Assembly: GCF_900116145.1 (NCBI RefSeq)
Contig: NZ_FPAB01000002.1
Coordinates: 310,001-374,000, forward strand
Length of the DNA stretch: 64,000 nucleotides
Origin: Streptomyces harbinensis
GTDB taxonomy: Bacteria > Actinomycetota > Actinomycetes > Streptomycetales > Streptomycetaceae
Direction of reading: 5' to 3'
Each line of letters opens with the position of its first letter. Positions within the stretch are counted from its first letter, which is position 1. The translations under genes and the position numbers were made by a program. The notes beneath the pieces were generated by a model. That model saw nothing but the letters and a program-made list of their open reading frames with translations. It was not told where the DNA came from and did not search any database. Shown piece by piece: positions 9,536 through 17,781 of this stretch.

Positions 9536-9577
9536 TCGCTGTGTGTGGGCGCGGACGAGGAAGGGGGCGGCCCGCCG

Positions 9578-10531
9578 ATGGCGATCGCCAAGGCCGAGCG
9601 GCTGATGAATCTGGCGCTGTGCCTGCTGGGCACCGGCCGTCCGCTGACCAAGCGGGAGCTGCGCACCTCCATCGAGGCGTACATCGAGGCCGGCACCGAG
9701 GACGCCTTCAACCGCATGTTCGAGCGCGACAAGGACGATCTGCGCGAACTGGGCATGGTCATCGACACCGTGGAGTCCCTGGACGGCGAGATCGGCTACC
9801 TCGCCCGCCGCGACCGCAACCGGCTGCCCCCGCTGACCCTGGACGCCGAGGAAGCCGCCGCGCTCGGGCTGGCCGCCAAGGTGTGGCAGCAGGCCCGGCT
9901 GGCCGGAGCCGCCAGCGGCGCGCTCCAGAAGCTGCGTGCCGCCGGGATGCCGCTGGCCGGGGCGGAACAGGAGACCTTCAGCGCCCTGGAGCCGCGCATC
10001 CCCGCCGGTGAGGCCGCCTTCGAACCGCTGATGATCGCCTGCCGCGACCGCCGCCCGGTCACCTTCGACTACCGCAAGTCCAACGCCGCCCACGCCGAGC
10101 AGCGGCAGGTCGAACCCTGGGCCCTGGAGTGCTGGCGCGGCCACTGGTACCTGGCCGGTTACGACCGGGAGCGGCGCGCCGAGCGGGTCTTCCGGCTCTC
10201 CCGGATCAGCGGCCGGGTGCGCTCGCGCAGCGGCGCGTTCACCGCCGAGGTACCCGGCGTGGTGGCGGTGCGCGAGTCCGTCGCCGAGTGGGCGGGGGAG
10301 AGCGCCACCGGAGCCGCCAGGATCCGGCTGCGGGCCGGGGCGGGCTACCCGCTGCGGGCCCGTGCCACCTGGACGCGGGAGGGCGAAAACGGCTGGGACG
10401 AGCTGGAGATCCCGCACGGCCACGGCCTCGGCGCCTGGCTGGTGGAGTTCGGACCCGATGTGATCGTGCTGGAACCCGCCGAACTGCGGGCCGACGTGGT
10501 GGACCGGCTGCGCGCCGTCGCCAAGGGATGA
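9578..10531 (+). CDS. pafB: WYL-domain transcriptional regulator PafB
   Basis: A 317-residue regulator with an N-terminal winged helix-turn-helix (AERLMNLALCLLGTGRPLTKRELRTSIEAY), a WYL ligand-sensing domain in the middle (VTFDYRKSN...VEPWALECWRGHWYLAGYDRER) and the WCX C-terminal extension. In mycobacteria PafB and PafC act together as the LexA-independent activator of the DNA-damage response; they are linked to the proteasome locus but not needed for pupylation. The ATG at 9578 has GAGGAAGGGGG before it. An in-frame ATG at 9527 lies inside the upstream hairpin and lacks an SD. pafC follows after 15 bp. Confidence 0.9.
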   Translation: MAIAKAERLMNLALCLLGTGRPLTKRELRTSIEAYIEAGTEDAFNRMFERDKDDLRELGMVIDTVESLDGEIGYLARRDRNRLPPLTLDAEEAAALGLAAKVWQQARLAGAASGALQKLRAAGMPLAGAEQETFSALEPRIPAGEAAFEPLMIACRDRRPVTFDYRKSNAAHAEQRQVEPWALECWRGHWYLAGYDRERRAERVFRLSRISGRVRSRSGAFTAEVPGVVAVRESVAEWAGESATGAARIRLRAGAGYPLRARATWTREGENGWDELEIPHGHGLGAWLVEFGPDVIVLEPAELRADVVDRLRAVAKG

Positions 10532-10546
10532 GGGGACGCGCACACC

Positions 10547-11515
10547 ATGGCGACCAATGCCATCGACCGGACCCGGCGGATGCTGTCCCTGGTCACCTAT
10601 CTGCGGGAGCGCCCCGGCGCCCGGGTGGACGAGGTGGCCCGGGCCTTCGGCATCTCGCAGGACGAACTGATCTCCGACCTGAGCGTGCTGCCGATGTGCG
10701 GCACCAGCTTCCGGGGCGGCGATCTGCTGGACATCGACACCGACGGCGAGCACATCTGGTGGTACAACGCCGAGGCCACCGGCTCCTCGGCCGGCGAGCC
10801 GCTGCGGCTGGCCGCCGACGAGGCCACCGCGCTGCTGGTGGCCGCCCGCGCGGTGGCCACCCTGCCGGGCCTGCGGGACGGCGACCGCGAGGCGCTGCTG
10901 CGGGCGACCGCCAAGCTGGAGGCCGCGGCCGGGGAGAGCGCGGGTGCCTCCTCGCGGCTCTCGGTCACCTTCGAATCCGAGGGCGAGGTCTTCGCGGTGG
11001 CCGACCGGGCGCTCACCGAGCGCCGCCGGCTGCGCATCCGCTACTACTCGCCGGGCCGTGACGAGCTGACCGACCGGGAGATCGACCCGGTGCGGCTGTT
11101 CGCGGTGGGCCACACCTATCTGGAGGCGTGGTGCCGGCGCAGCGAGGCCCGGCGCACCTTCCGGCTCGACCGGGTGGCCAGCGTCGAACTGCTCGACACC
11201 CCGGCCGACCCGCCGCCGGTGGAGCCCCGCGACCTGAGCGAGGGGCTGGTGCAGCCGGCCGCCTCCGACCCCGAGGTGATCATCGAGGTGGGTCCCGGCG
11301 GGCGCTGGGTCGCCGAGTACTACCCGCACGACACCGCCGAGGAGCTGCCGGACGGCGGGCTGCGGATCACCCTGCGTACCCCCGACCCCGCCACGCTGCG
11401 CCGGCTGGCGCTGCGGCTGGGCCGGGACGGCCGGATCGTGGCCCCGGCCCAGCTGGCCGACAGCGCGCGCGAGGCCGCCCGGGCCGCGCTGGCCGCGTAC
11501 GACACGCCGGTCTGA
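10547..11515 (+). CDS. pafC: WYL-domain transcriptional regulator PafC
   Basis: The second half of the PafBC pair, 322 residues: N-terminal helix-turn-helix (RTRRMLSLVTYLRERPGARVDEVARAF), a WYL domain (RIRYYSPGRDELTDREIDPVRLF...YLEAWCRRSEARRTFRLDR) and a WCX-type C-terminus ending LAAYDTPV. It is 15 bp downstream of pafB on the same strand, so co-transcription and heterodimer formation are expected from the mycobacterial proteins. The start ATG is preceded by GATGAGGGGAC. Confidence 0.9.
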   Translation: MATNAIDRTRRMLSLVTYLRERPGARVDEVARAFGISQDELISDLSVLPMCGTSFRGGDLLDIDTDGEHIWWYNAEATGSSAGEPLRLAADEATALLVAARAVATLPGLRDGDREALLRATAKLEAAAGESAGASSRLSVTFESEGEVFAVADRALTERRRLRIRYYSPGRDELTDREIDPVRLFAVGHTYLEAWCRRSEARRTFRLDRVASVELLDTPADPPPVEPRDLSEGLVQPAASDPEVIIEVGPGGRWVAEYYPHDTAEELPDGGLRITLRTPDPATLRRLALRLGRDGRIVAPAQLADSAREAARAALAAYDTPV

Positions 11516-11516
11516 C

Positions 11517-11544
11517 GCCCCCGCCGCCGGTACCCGGCGGGGGC
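11517..11544 (+). terminator. Terminator after pafC
   Basis: A 10-bp GC stem (11517-11526 with 11535-11544), with extra pairing possible in the loop, immediately after the pafC stop. There is no T-run, as usual in high-GC actinobacteria. Confidence 0.6.
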
Positions 11545-11567
11545 ACCGGCCGGGGCGGGCGGTGGCG

Positions 11568-11581
11568 TAGGCTCCGCACCA
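11568..11581 (+). promoter_or_regulatory. Leaderless promoter of the small membrane protein
   Basis: TAGGCT at 11568-11573 is followed by seven bases and ATG 11581, with no SD. The same TAGGCT hexamer recurs before the genes at 8070, 9113 and 13297. Confidence 0.45.
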
Positions 11582-11775
11582 TGTTCTGGGCGATGCTCCA
11601 TCTCACCCTGGCCGCCGGCGGCGTTCTGCTGCTGGGGGTACTGGCCGTGCGCGTCGGTGTCGAGGCCGCGCGCTTCGGACGGGCTGTGGGGGAGGGGAGC
11701 GAGCGGATCGGCCGGGCCGCCGAGGAACTGGAACACTCAGCCGCGCGGCTTGCGCGCGAGGCGCCGCGCCGTTAG
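11581..11775 (+). CDS. Small single-pass membrane protein (hypothetical)
   Basis: A 64-residue protein that I do not recognise functionally. It has one N-terminal membrane helix (about residues 3-24, AMLHLTLAAGGVLLLGVLAV), then an amphipathic, charged helix (FGRAVGEGSERIGRAAEELEHSAARLAREAP) that could form a coiled coil. It lies between pafC and tatA on the same strand. A TAGGCT element seven bases before the ATG suggests a leaderless transcript. Its arrangement (one membrane anchor plus amphipathic helix) resembles TatA/TatB in outline, and tatA is next, but the sequence lacks the TatA hinge motif, so a Tat role is only speculative. Confidence 0.7.
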   Translation: MFWAMLHLTLAAGGVLLLGVLAVRVGVEAARFGRAVGEGSERIGRAAEELEHSAARLAREAPRR

Positions 11776-11913
11776 GGCTCCGCCCGGGCATTGCTTTGTG
11801 TTCACCCTTGGGCGTTACTATTACTCAGCTCGTGCGGGACGTTCACGGAAGTCCCCGTCCGGCACGGCTGGAGAATCCACCCGCCACCCCGGATGAGAGA
11901 CTGGACGACAATT

Positions 11914-12210
11914 ATGGGCCAGATCAGCGCTTGGCAGCTTCTTCTCGTCGTAGGCATCATCGTGATCGTTTTCGGGGCGAAGCGGCTGCCGGACACTGCC
12001 CGCGCGCTCGGCAAGTCGCTGCGGATCCTCAAGAGCGAGACCGCCGCCCTGCGCACCGACGGCAACGACAACGCGCAGAAGGACTCGGCCGGCGACACCG
12101 CCCAGAGCACCGCCGAGCCGCAGCCGGCGCCCCGCACCATCCAGGCCGCCCCCGGCGACGTCAGCAGCGCCCGGCCGGTGGACGAGCCCCGGAACACCAG
12201 CCAGGGCTGA
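11914..12210 (+). CDS. tatA: Sec-independent translocase subunit TatA
   Basis: A 98-residue TatA: N-terminal membrane helix (WQLLLVVGIIVIVFGAKRLP), FG hinge, amphipathic helix (DTARALGKSLRILKSETAAL) and a disordered, polar C-tail. TatA multimers form the variable pore for folded twin-arginine substrates, which are numerous in Streptomyces. ATG 11914 begins right at the membrane helix; an ATG seven codons upstream (11893) is possible. Neither has a strong SD. tatC follows. Confidence 0.92.
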   Translation: MGQISAWQLLLVVGIIVIVFGAKRLPDTARALGKSLRILKSETAALRTDGNDNAQKDSAGDTAQSTAEPQPAPRTIQAAPGDVSSARPVDEPRNTSQG

Positions 12211-12284
12211 CCGTCACGCCGTACCAGCACTGACAGCCGGTGGCCGGAGCGGTTCCGGCTGCCTTGACGGATGAGGACGCAGGG

Positions 12285-13184
12285 GTGCCCAAGGCCGCCC
12301 GGAAGAAGGCGAAGGACCCGGAGGGGCGCATGCCCCTCACGGAGCATCTGCGCGAGCTGCGCAACCGGCTCGCGATCTCCGTGCTCGCGGTGGTGGTGAT
12401 CACGATCGTGGCGCTCTTCTTCGCGAAGAGCATCATGAACTTCATCACCGAACCGCTTCCGCAGTGCATCGAGCTGGAGGACGCGGATCCCGCCGGAAAC
12501 CGGTGCGCCACCCTGACCCAGGCCGGGCTCACCTCGCCGTTCGCCACCTACATCAAGGTCTCCCTGATGGTGGGGTTCGTGCTGGCCTCTCCGGTCTGGC
12601 TCTACCAGGCGTGGGGCTTCATGGCCCCCGGCCTGCACAAGAACGAGAAGAAGTACACCCGCGCCGTGGTCGCGGTGGGCGTGCCGCTGTTCCTCTTCGG
12701 CGCCTACTTCGCCTACTGGCTGCTGCCGCGCGCCATCCCGGTGCTGCTGAGCTTCTCCGCCGACGGCGCGGAGAACCTGGTCTCCGTCGACGACATCCTC
12801 GACATCACGGTACGGATGGCGGTCGCCTTCGGCTTCGCCTTCGAGCTGCCCCTGGTGCTCGTCATGCTGAACTTCGGCGGCGTGGTCAGCGGCAAGCGGA
12901 TGCTCGGCTGGTGGCGCGGCATGGTCGTCGGCATCGCGATCTTCGCCGCCGCGATCACCCCCACCGACCTGATGTCCATGATCGCGCTCCAGGTGCCGGT
13001 GACCGGCCTGTACTTCCTGGCCACCGGGATCGCGCTGCTCAACGACTACCGGCGGCGCCGCAACGACCCGGAGGCCCAGCTCGGCGACGACGAGGCGTCC
13101 GACCTCGACCTGACCCCGTCCTCCATCGACGGCCCCGAGGACATCGGCCGCCCCGGCCGCGGCGGCTACGACGACGCGACCTGA
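12285..13184 (+). CDS. tatC: Sec-independent translocase subunit TatC
   Basis: A 299-residue polytopic membrane protein with six helices that binds the twin-arginine signal peptide. Recognisable parts are the cytoplasmic N-terminus GRMPLTEHLRELRNRLA, the helix-3 region APGLHKNEKKYTR and conserved FAFELPLVLVML. The start is set at GTG 12285 (VPKAARKKAKDPEGRMPL), matching homologues. An upstream in-frame GTG at 12240 would add 15 residues. The acidic C-tail is probably disordered. It is in an operon with tatA; a strong terminator follows. Confidence 0.92.
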   Translation: MPKAARKKAKDPEGRMPLTEHLRELRNRLAISVLAVVVITIVALFFAKSIMNFITEPLPQCIELEDADPAGNRCATLTQAGLTSPFATYIKVSLMVGFVLASPVWLYQAWGFMAPGLHKNEKKYTRAVVAVGVPLFLFGAYFAYWLLPRAIPVLLSFSADGAENLVSVDDILDITVRMAVAFGFAFELPLVLVMLNFGGVVSGKRMLGWWRGMVVGIAIFAAAITPTDLMSMIALQVPVTGLYFLATGIALLNDYRRRRNDPEAQLGDDEASDLDLTPSSIDGPEDIGRPGRGGYDDAT

Positions 13185-13206
13185 TCCCGGTCACGCGAGC
13201 CTTGCC

Positions 13207-13242
13207 CGCCGCCCCCGGCACCCACCGCGGTGCCGGGGGCGG
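13207..13242 (+). terminator. Terminator after tatC
   Basis: A perfect 14-bp GC stem (13207-13220 with 13229-13242) with an 8-nt loop, just past the tatC stop and before the helicase promoter region (TAGGCT at 13282-13287). Confidence 0.75.
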
Positions 13243-13296
13243 CGGCACGATAAAGATCACCCCGCTGTCGGTGGTGGCCGGTAGGCTCGAAGCACG

Positions 13297-16107
13297 ATGA
13301 CCGAGGACATGTCCCCCGCGCAGCGCTACGCCGCCGCCCGCAAGCGCGCCGTCGAGCAGGCCACCGCGTTCGCCCCGTTCCGTCAGATGTACGACTTCGA
13401 GCTCGACGCGTTCCAGGTCGAGGCCTGCCAGGCCCTGGAGGGCGGCAGCGGTGTGCTGGTCGCCGCGCCCACCGGGTCGGGGAAGACCATCGTCGGGGAA
13501 TTCGCCGTCCATCTGGCGCTCACCCAGGGGCGGAAATGCTTTTACACCACGCCTATCAAAGCTCTCTCGAACCAGAAATTCACCGATCTCGCCAAGCGCT
13601 ACGGCGCCGACCGGGTCGGACTGCTGACCGGTGACAACAGTGTGAACGCCGATGCCCCGGTGGTCGTGATGACCACCGAGGTGCTGCGGAACATGCTCTA
13701 CGCCGGCTCCCAGGCGCTGAACGGCCTCGGCTACGTGGTGATGGACGAGGTGCACTACCTCTCCGACCGGTTCCGCGGCGCCGTCTGGGAGGAGGTCATC
13801 ATCCACCTCCCCGACTCGGTGACCCTGGTCTCGCTGTCGGCCACCGTCTCCAACGCGGAGGAGTTCGGCGACTGGCTGGACACGGTGCGCGGCGACACCC
13901 GGGTGATCGTCTCCGAGCACCGGCCGGTGCCGCTGTGGCAGCACGTGCTGGCCGGGCGGCGGATGTACGACCTGTTCGAGGAGTCGGGCGCCAAGCGGGA
14001 GGTCAACCCCGATCTGCTGCGGATGGCCAGGACCGAGGGCGCCCGCACCTGGAACCGGGAGCGCGGCGGCGGGCGGGACCGCCGGCGGGCCGCCGACCGG
14101 GAGCGGGAGCGGCGGGCCAGGAACCGGGTGTGGACGCCCAGCCGGGCCGAGGTCATCGACCGGCTGGACGCCGAGGGACTACTGCCCGCCATCACCTTCA
14201 TCTTCAGCCGCGCCGGCTGCGAGGCGGCCGTGCAGCAGTGCCTGTTCGCCGGGTTGCGGCTGAACGACAGCGCGGCCCGGCTGCGGGTGCGGGAGATCGT
14301 CGAGCGGCGCACCGCGGCCATCCCGGACGAGGACCTGCGGGTGCTGGGCTACTTCGAGTGGCTGGAGGGCCTGGAGCGCGGCATCGCCGCCCACCACGCC
14401 GGGATGCTGCCCGCCTTCAAGGAGATCGTCGAGGAACTGTTCGTCCAGGGGCTGGTGAAGGCGGTCTTCGCCACCGAGACCCTCGCCCTGGGCATCAACA
14501 TGCCGGCGCGCTCGGTGGTGCTGGAGAAGCTCGTCAAGTGGAATGGCGAGCAGCACGCCGACATCACCCCCGGTGAGTACACCCAGCTGACCGGCCGGGC
14601 CGGGCGGCGCGGCATCGATGTCGAGGGCCACGCGGTGGTGCTGTGGCAGCGCGGCATGGACCCGGGCGCGCTGGCCGGGCTGGCCGGGGCGCGTACCTAT
14701 CCGCTGCGCTCCTCCTTCAAGCCCTCGTACAACATGGCGGTCAACCTCGTCGGGCAGTTCGGCCGGCACCGCTCGCGGGAGCTGCTGGAGACCTCGTTCG
14801 CCCAGTTCCAGGCCGACCGCTCGGTGGTGGGCATCTCCCGCCAGGTGCGCAAGAACGAGAGCGGGCTCGCCGGGTACAAGGAGGCGATGACCTGTCACCT
14901 GGGCGACTTCGAGGAGTACTCCCGGCTGCGCCGCGAGCTGAAGGACCGGGAGACGGAGCTGGCCCGCGAGGGCGTGGCGCAGCGGCGGGCCGCCGCCGCT
15001 GCGGCGCTGGAGAAGCTGCGGCCCGGTGACATCATCCATGTGCCCACCGGCAAGTTCGCCGGGCTCGCCCTGGTGCTCGACCCCGGGGTGGCCGGCGGCG
15101 GGCGCGGGCCGGCCCGGCAGCGCGGGATGGAGATGTACGACGGGCCGCGTCCGCTGGTGCTGACCGCGCAGCGGCAGGTGAAGCGGCTGGCCTCGGTGGA
15201 CTTCCCGGTGCCGGTGGAGCCGCTGGACCGAATGCGGATCCCCAAGTCGTTCAACGCCCGCAGCCCGCAGTCGCGGCGGGATCTGGCCTCGGCGCTGCGC
15301 ACCAAGGCCGGGCACCACGAGCCGGGGCGGCGCCGCAGGCAGCGGGCCCAGGCGGCCGACGACGCGCAGCTGGCGCGGCTGCGGCAGCAGATCCGGGCCC
15401 ATCCGTGCCACGGCTGCGACGAGCGCGAGGACCACGCCCGGTGGGCCGAGCGCTACCACCGGCTCAAGCGCGACAACCGGCAGCTGGAGCGGCGGATCGA
15501 GGGCCGCACCAACACCATCGCCCGCACCTTCGACCAGGTCTACGCGCTGCTGTCCGAGCTGGGCTACCTGGACGGCGACGCGGTCACCGACGACGGGCGG
15601 CGACTGGCCCGGCTCTACGGCGAGCTGGATCTGCTGGCGAGCGAATGCCTGCGCGACGGGGTCTGGGAGGGCCTTGACCCGGCGGAGCTGGCCGCGTGTG
15701 TCTCGGCGCTGGTCTTCGAGACCCGCTCGGCCGACGACGCGCCCGCGCCGGAGCTGCCGGGCGGGCGCGCCAAGGCCGCGCTGGGCGAGATGGTGCGCAT
15801 CTGGGGGCGGCTGGACGCCCTGGAGGAGCAGCACCGGATCAACCAGGCCACCGGGGTGGGCCAGCGGGAGCCGGATCTGGGCTTCGCCTGGGCCGCCTAC
15901 CGCTGGGCGCAGGGGCACGCGCTGGACGAGGTGCTGGGCGACGCCGACATGACCGCCGGTGACTTCGTGCGCTGGTGCAAGCAGATCATCGACGTGCTGG
16001 GCCAGATCGCCCAGGCCGCGCCGCCCGGCGGGACGGTCGCCAAGACCGCCCACAAGGCGGTCGACAAGATACTGCGCGGGGTCGTCGCCTACAGCTCCGT
16101 CGGCTGA
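13297..16107 (+). CDS. helY: DEAD/DEAH-box RNA helicase, Ski2/Mtr4-like (HelY type)
   Basis: A 936-residue superfamily 2 helicase. The N-terminal half has Walker A (APTGSGKTIVGEFA), DEVH box (VMDEVHYLSDRFRG), SAT motif (SLSATVSNAEEFGDW) and the second RecA domain (HHAGMLPAFKEIVEELF, TETLALGINMPAR, QLTGRAGRRGID). The C-terminal half contains a charged linker and the DSHCT domain of Ski2/Mtr4 proteins. Such enzymes unwind RNA during turnover or processing. The ATG comes ten bases after TAGGCT, so a very short leader is likely. An Arg-rich insert (about residues 255-275) lies between the RecA domains. Confidence 0.9.
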   Translation: MTEDMSPAQRYAAARKRAVEQATAFAPFRQMYDFELDAFQVEACQALEGGSGVLVAAPTGSGKTIVGEFAVHLALTQGRKCFYTTPIKALSNQKFTDLAKRYGADRVGLLTGDNSVNADAPVVVMTTEVLRNMLYAGSQALNGLGYVVMDEVHYLSDRFRGAVWEEVIIHLPDSVTLVSLSATVSNAEEFGDWLDTVRGDTRVIVSEHRPVPLWQHVLAGRRMYDLFEESGAKREVNPDLLRMARTEGARTWNRERGGGRDRRRAADRERERRARNRVWTPSRAEVIDRLDAEGLLPAITFIFSRAGCEAAVQQCLFAGLRLNDSAARLRVREIVERRTAAIPDEDLRVLGYFEWLEGLERGIAAHHAGMLPAFKEIVEELFVQGLVKAVFATETLALGINMPARSVVLEKLVKWNGEQHADITPGEYTQLTGRAGRRGIDVEGHAVVLWQRGMDPGALAGLAGARTYPLRSSFKPSYNMAVNLVGQFGRHRSRELLETSFAQFQADRSVVGISRQVRKNESGLAGYKEAMTCHLGDFEEYSRLRRELKDRETELAREGVAQRRAAAAAALEKLRPGDIIHVPTGKFAGLALVLDPGVAGGGRGPARQRGMEMYDGPRPLVLTAQRQVKRLASVDFPVPVEPLDRMRIPKSFNARSPQSRRDLASALRTKAGHHEPGRRRRQRAQAADDAQLARLRQQIRAHPCHGCDEREDHARWAERYHRLKRDNRQLERRIEGRTNTIARTFDQVYALLSELGYLDGDAVTDDGRRLARLYGELDLLASECLRDGVWEGLDPAELAACVSALVFETRSADDAPAPELPGGRAKAALGEMVRIWGRLDALEEQHRINQATGVGQREPDLGFAWAAYRWAQGHALDEVLGDADMTAGDFVRWCKQIIDVLGQIAQAAPPGGTVAKTAHKAVDKILRGVVAYSSVG

Positions 16108-16114
16108 GCGCCGG

Positions 16115-17047
16115 TCAGCCGGGCCGCTCCTCCAGGGCGGTCAGCAGCCGCTCCAGGGCGCTGCCCAGCCCCCAGCGCCCGGCGAGCGCGTCCAGCGCCG
16201 CCGGATCGCGCGGGGTGCGCGGCAGGGTGGCGTCGTGCTCCGGCAGCGGCACCTCGGTGGCGACCCGGACCACCGTGGGGGCGACCGCGAGGTAGGGCAG
16301 CGCGGCCTCCAGTTTGGCGCGCTGCGAGCGGGTGATCTTGGCCATCGGGTCGTCCAGGGCGGTCAGGATGCCGGTGAGATCGCCGAAGCGCTCCAGCAGG
16401 GTGGCCGCGGTCTTCTCGCCGATGCCGGGCACGCCGGGCAGCCCGTCGCTCGGGTCGCCGCGCAGCACCGCCAGCTCCGCGTAACCGGGGCCGTCCACCC
16501 CGTACTTGTCGCGCAGCGCGCTCTCGTCGAAGGCGGCCAGGTCGCCCATGCCCTTGACCGGGTAGAGCACCCGGACCCGGCGGCCGTCGTCGATGAGCTG
16601 GAACAGGTCCCGGTCGCCGGTGACGATGTCCACGGGCCCGGCCGCCTTGGTGGCGAGCGTGCCGATCACGTCGTCGGCCTCGAAGCCGGCCGCGCCGAGC
16701 CGGGTGATGCCGAGAGCGTCCAGGACCTGCTCGATGACCGGCACCTGCGGGGTGAGGGTGTCCGGGACCTGCTCGACGTCCGGGTCGCCCGCGGTGGTCT
16801 CCTCGGCGACCCGGTGCGCCTTGTAGCTCGGGATCAGCTCGACCCGCCAGTGCGGGCGCCAGTCGGCGTCCATGCAGGCCACCAGCGCGTGCGGCCGGTG
16901 GTCGCGGACCAGCCGGGCGATGAAGTCGAGCAGCCCGCGCACCGCGTTGACCGGCGTGCCGTCGGGGGCCCGGACGGACTCGGGCACCCCGTAGTAGGCG
17001 CGGAAGTAGAGCGAGGCGGTGTCGAGCAGCATGAGAGAGCGGGTCAT
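16115..17047 (-). CDS. 5'-3' exonuclease (FEN/PIN fold)
   Basis: A 310-residue stand-alone homologue of the 5'-nuclease domain of DNA polymerase I. Visible are the N-terminal LLDTASLYFRAYYGVP with a metal-binding Asp, the arch region, acidic clusters (AAGFEADDVIGTLA, VDIVTGDRDLFQLID) and the H3TH DNA-binding motif (VLRGDPSDGLPGVPGIGEKTAATLLERFG). It would act on flaps and RNA primers in replication or repair. ATG 17047 gives the family N-terminus. It is convergent with helY, only seven bases between stops. Confidence 0.9.
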   Translation of the reverse strand: MTRSLMLLDTASLYFRAYYGVPESVRAPDGTPVNAVRGLLDFIARLVRDHRPHALVACMDADWRPHWRVELIPSYKAHRVAEETTAGDPDVEQVPDTLTPQVPVIEQVLDALGITRLGAAGFEADDVIGTLATKAAGPVDIVTGDRDLFQLIDDGRRVRVLYPVKGMGDLAAFDESALRDKYGVDGPGYAELAVLRGDPSDGLPGVPGIGEKTAATLLERFGDLTGILTALDDPMAKITRSQRAKLEAALPYLAVAPTVVRVATEVPLPEHDATLPRTPRDPAALDALAGRWGLGSALERLLTALEERPG

Positions 17048-17085
17048 GCTGGGATCATCCCCGATGCCACTGACAGGCCGGCGGT

Positions 17086-17781
17086 TCACCCGCCGCCCGC
17101 CGCGCGGACGAGTGCGGCCATCAGCCGGGTGTCGTCCGCCATCTCCGGGTGCCACTGCACGGCCAGGGTGAACGCGGCGGCGGGGTCCTCCACGGCCTCC
17201 ACGGTGCCGTCCGGCGCGTGGGCGCAGACGGTGAGGCCGGTGCCGATCCGGTCGACGGCCTGGTGGTGGTAGGTGGGTACGGTGAGCGGCCCGTCCAGGA
17301 TCGCGGCGAGGCGGGTGCCGGGCACCGGGTCGATCCCGTGGCTGCCGAACCGCCCCGGGACATCGCCCGCGTGGTGGTCCAGATGCTGGAGCAGGGTGCC
17401 GCCCCTGGCCACGTTCAGCAGTTGCATGCCCCGGCAGATGCCCAGCAGCGGCAGCCGCCGCGCCGCCGCGGCCTCGATCAGGGACAGCTCCCAGTGGTCG
17501 CGGTCCGGATCGGGCGGGCCGGTGCGCGGGTCGCGGGCGGCCCCGTAGCGTTCCGGCGCGACGTCAGGACCACCGGCGATCACCAGCCCGTCCAGCCGGG
17601 CGACCGCCGCCGCTGCCGCACCGGGGGAGGGGTCGGGCGGCAGCAGCACGGCCAGCGCGCCGGCGCGCTGCGCCTGCCGGTGGTATCCGGCGGGCAGCAG
17701 CGCGGCGGGCAGGTCCCAGTCCCGCCAGCGGGCGGCGGGTTCCAGGTAGGTGCTGATGCCGATCAGCGGGGGCGTGCTCAC
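17086..17781 (-). CDS. Class I glutamine amidotransferase / gamma-glutamyl hydrolase, PuuD-like
   Basis: A 231-residue peptidase C26-type enzyme that would hydrolyse gamma-glutamyl amides. The catalytic Cys sits in LLGICRGMQLLNV and the His in AVQWHPEM; GGPDVAPERYG is the usual N-terminal loop. Its GTG start overlaps the stop of the permease gene (GTGA, 17778-17781), so translation is coupled. Next to a GlnA-like ligase, an aldehyde dehydrogenase and an ethanolamine-type permease, it is best read as the last step, releasing glutamate from gamma-glutamylglycine. The context-based substrate is inference; the family is clear. Confidence 0.85.
   Translation of the reverse strand: MSTPPLIGISTYLEPAARWRDWDLPAALLPAGYHRQAQRAGALAVLLPPDPSPGAAAAAVARLDGLVIAGGPDVAPERYGAARDPRTGPPDPDRDHWELSLIEAAAARRLPLLGICRGMQLLNVARGGTLLQHLDHHAGDVPGRFGSHGIDPVPGTRLAAILDGPLTVPTYHHQAVDRIGTGLTVCAHAPDGTVEAVEDPAAAFTLAVQWHPEMADDTRLMAALVRAAGGG

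Noticed and set aside
9527..9577. Upstream ATG for pafB
   Set aside because: It lies in the hairpin 9506-9535 without an SD; ATG 9578 has a good one.
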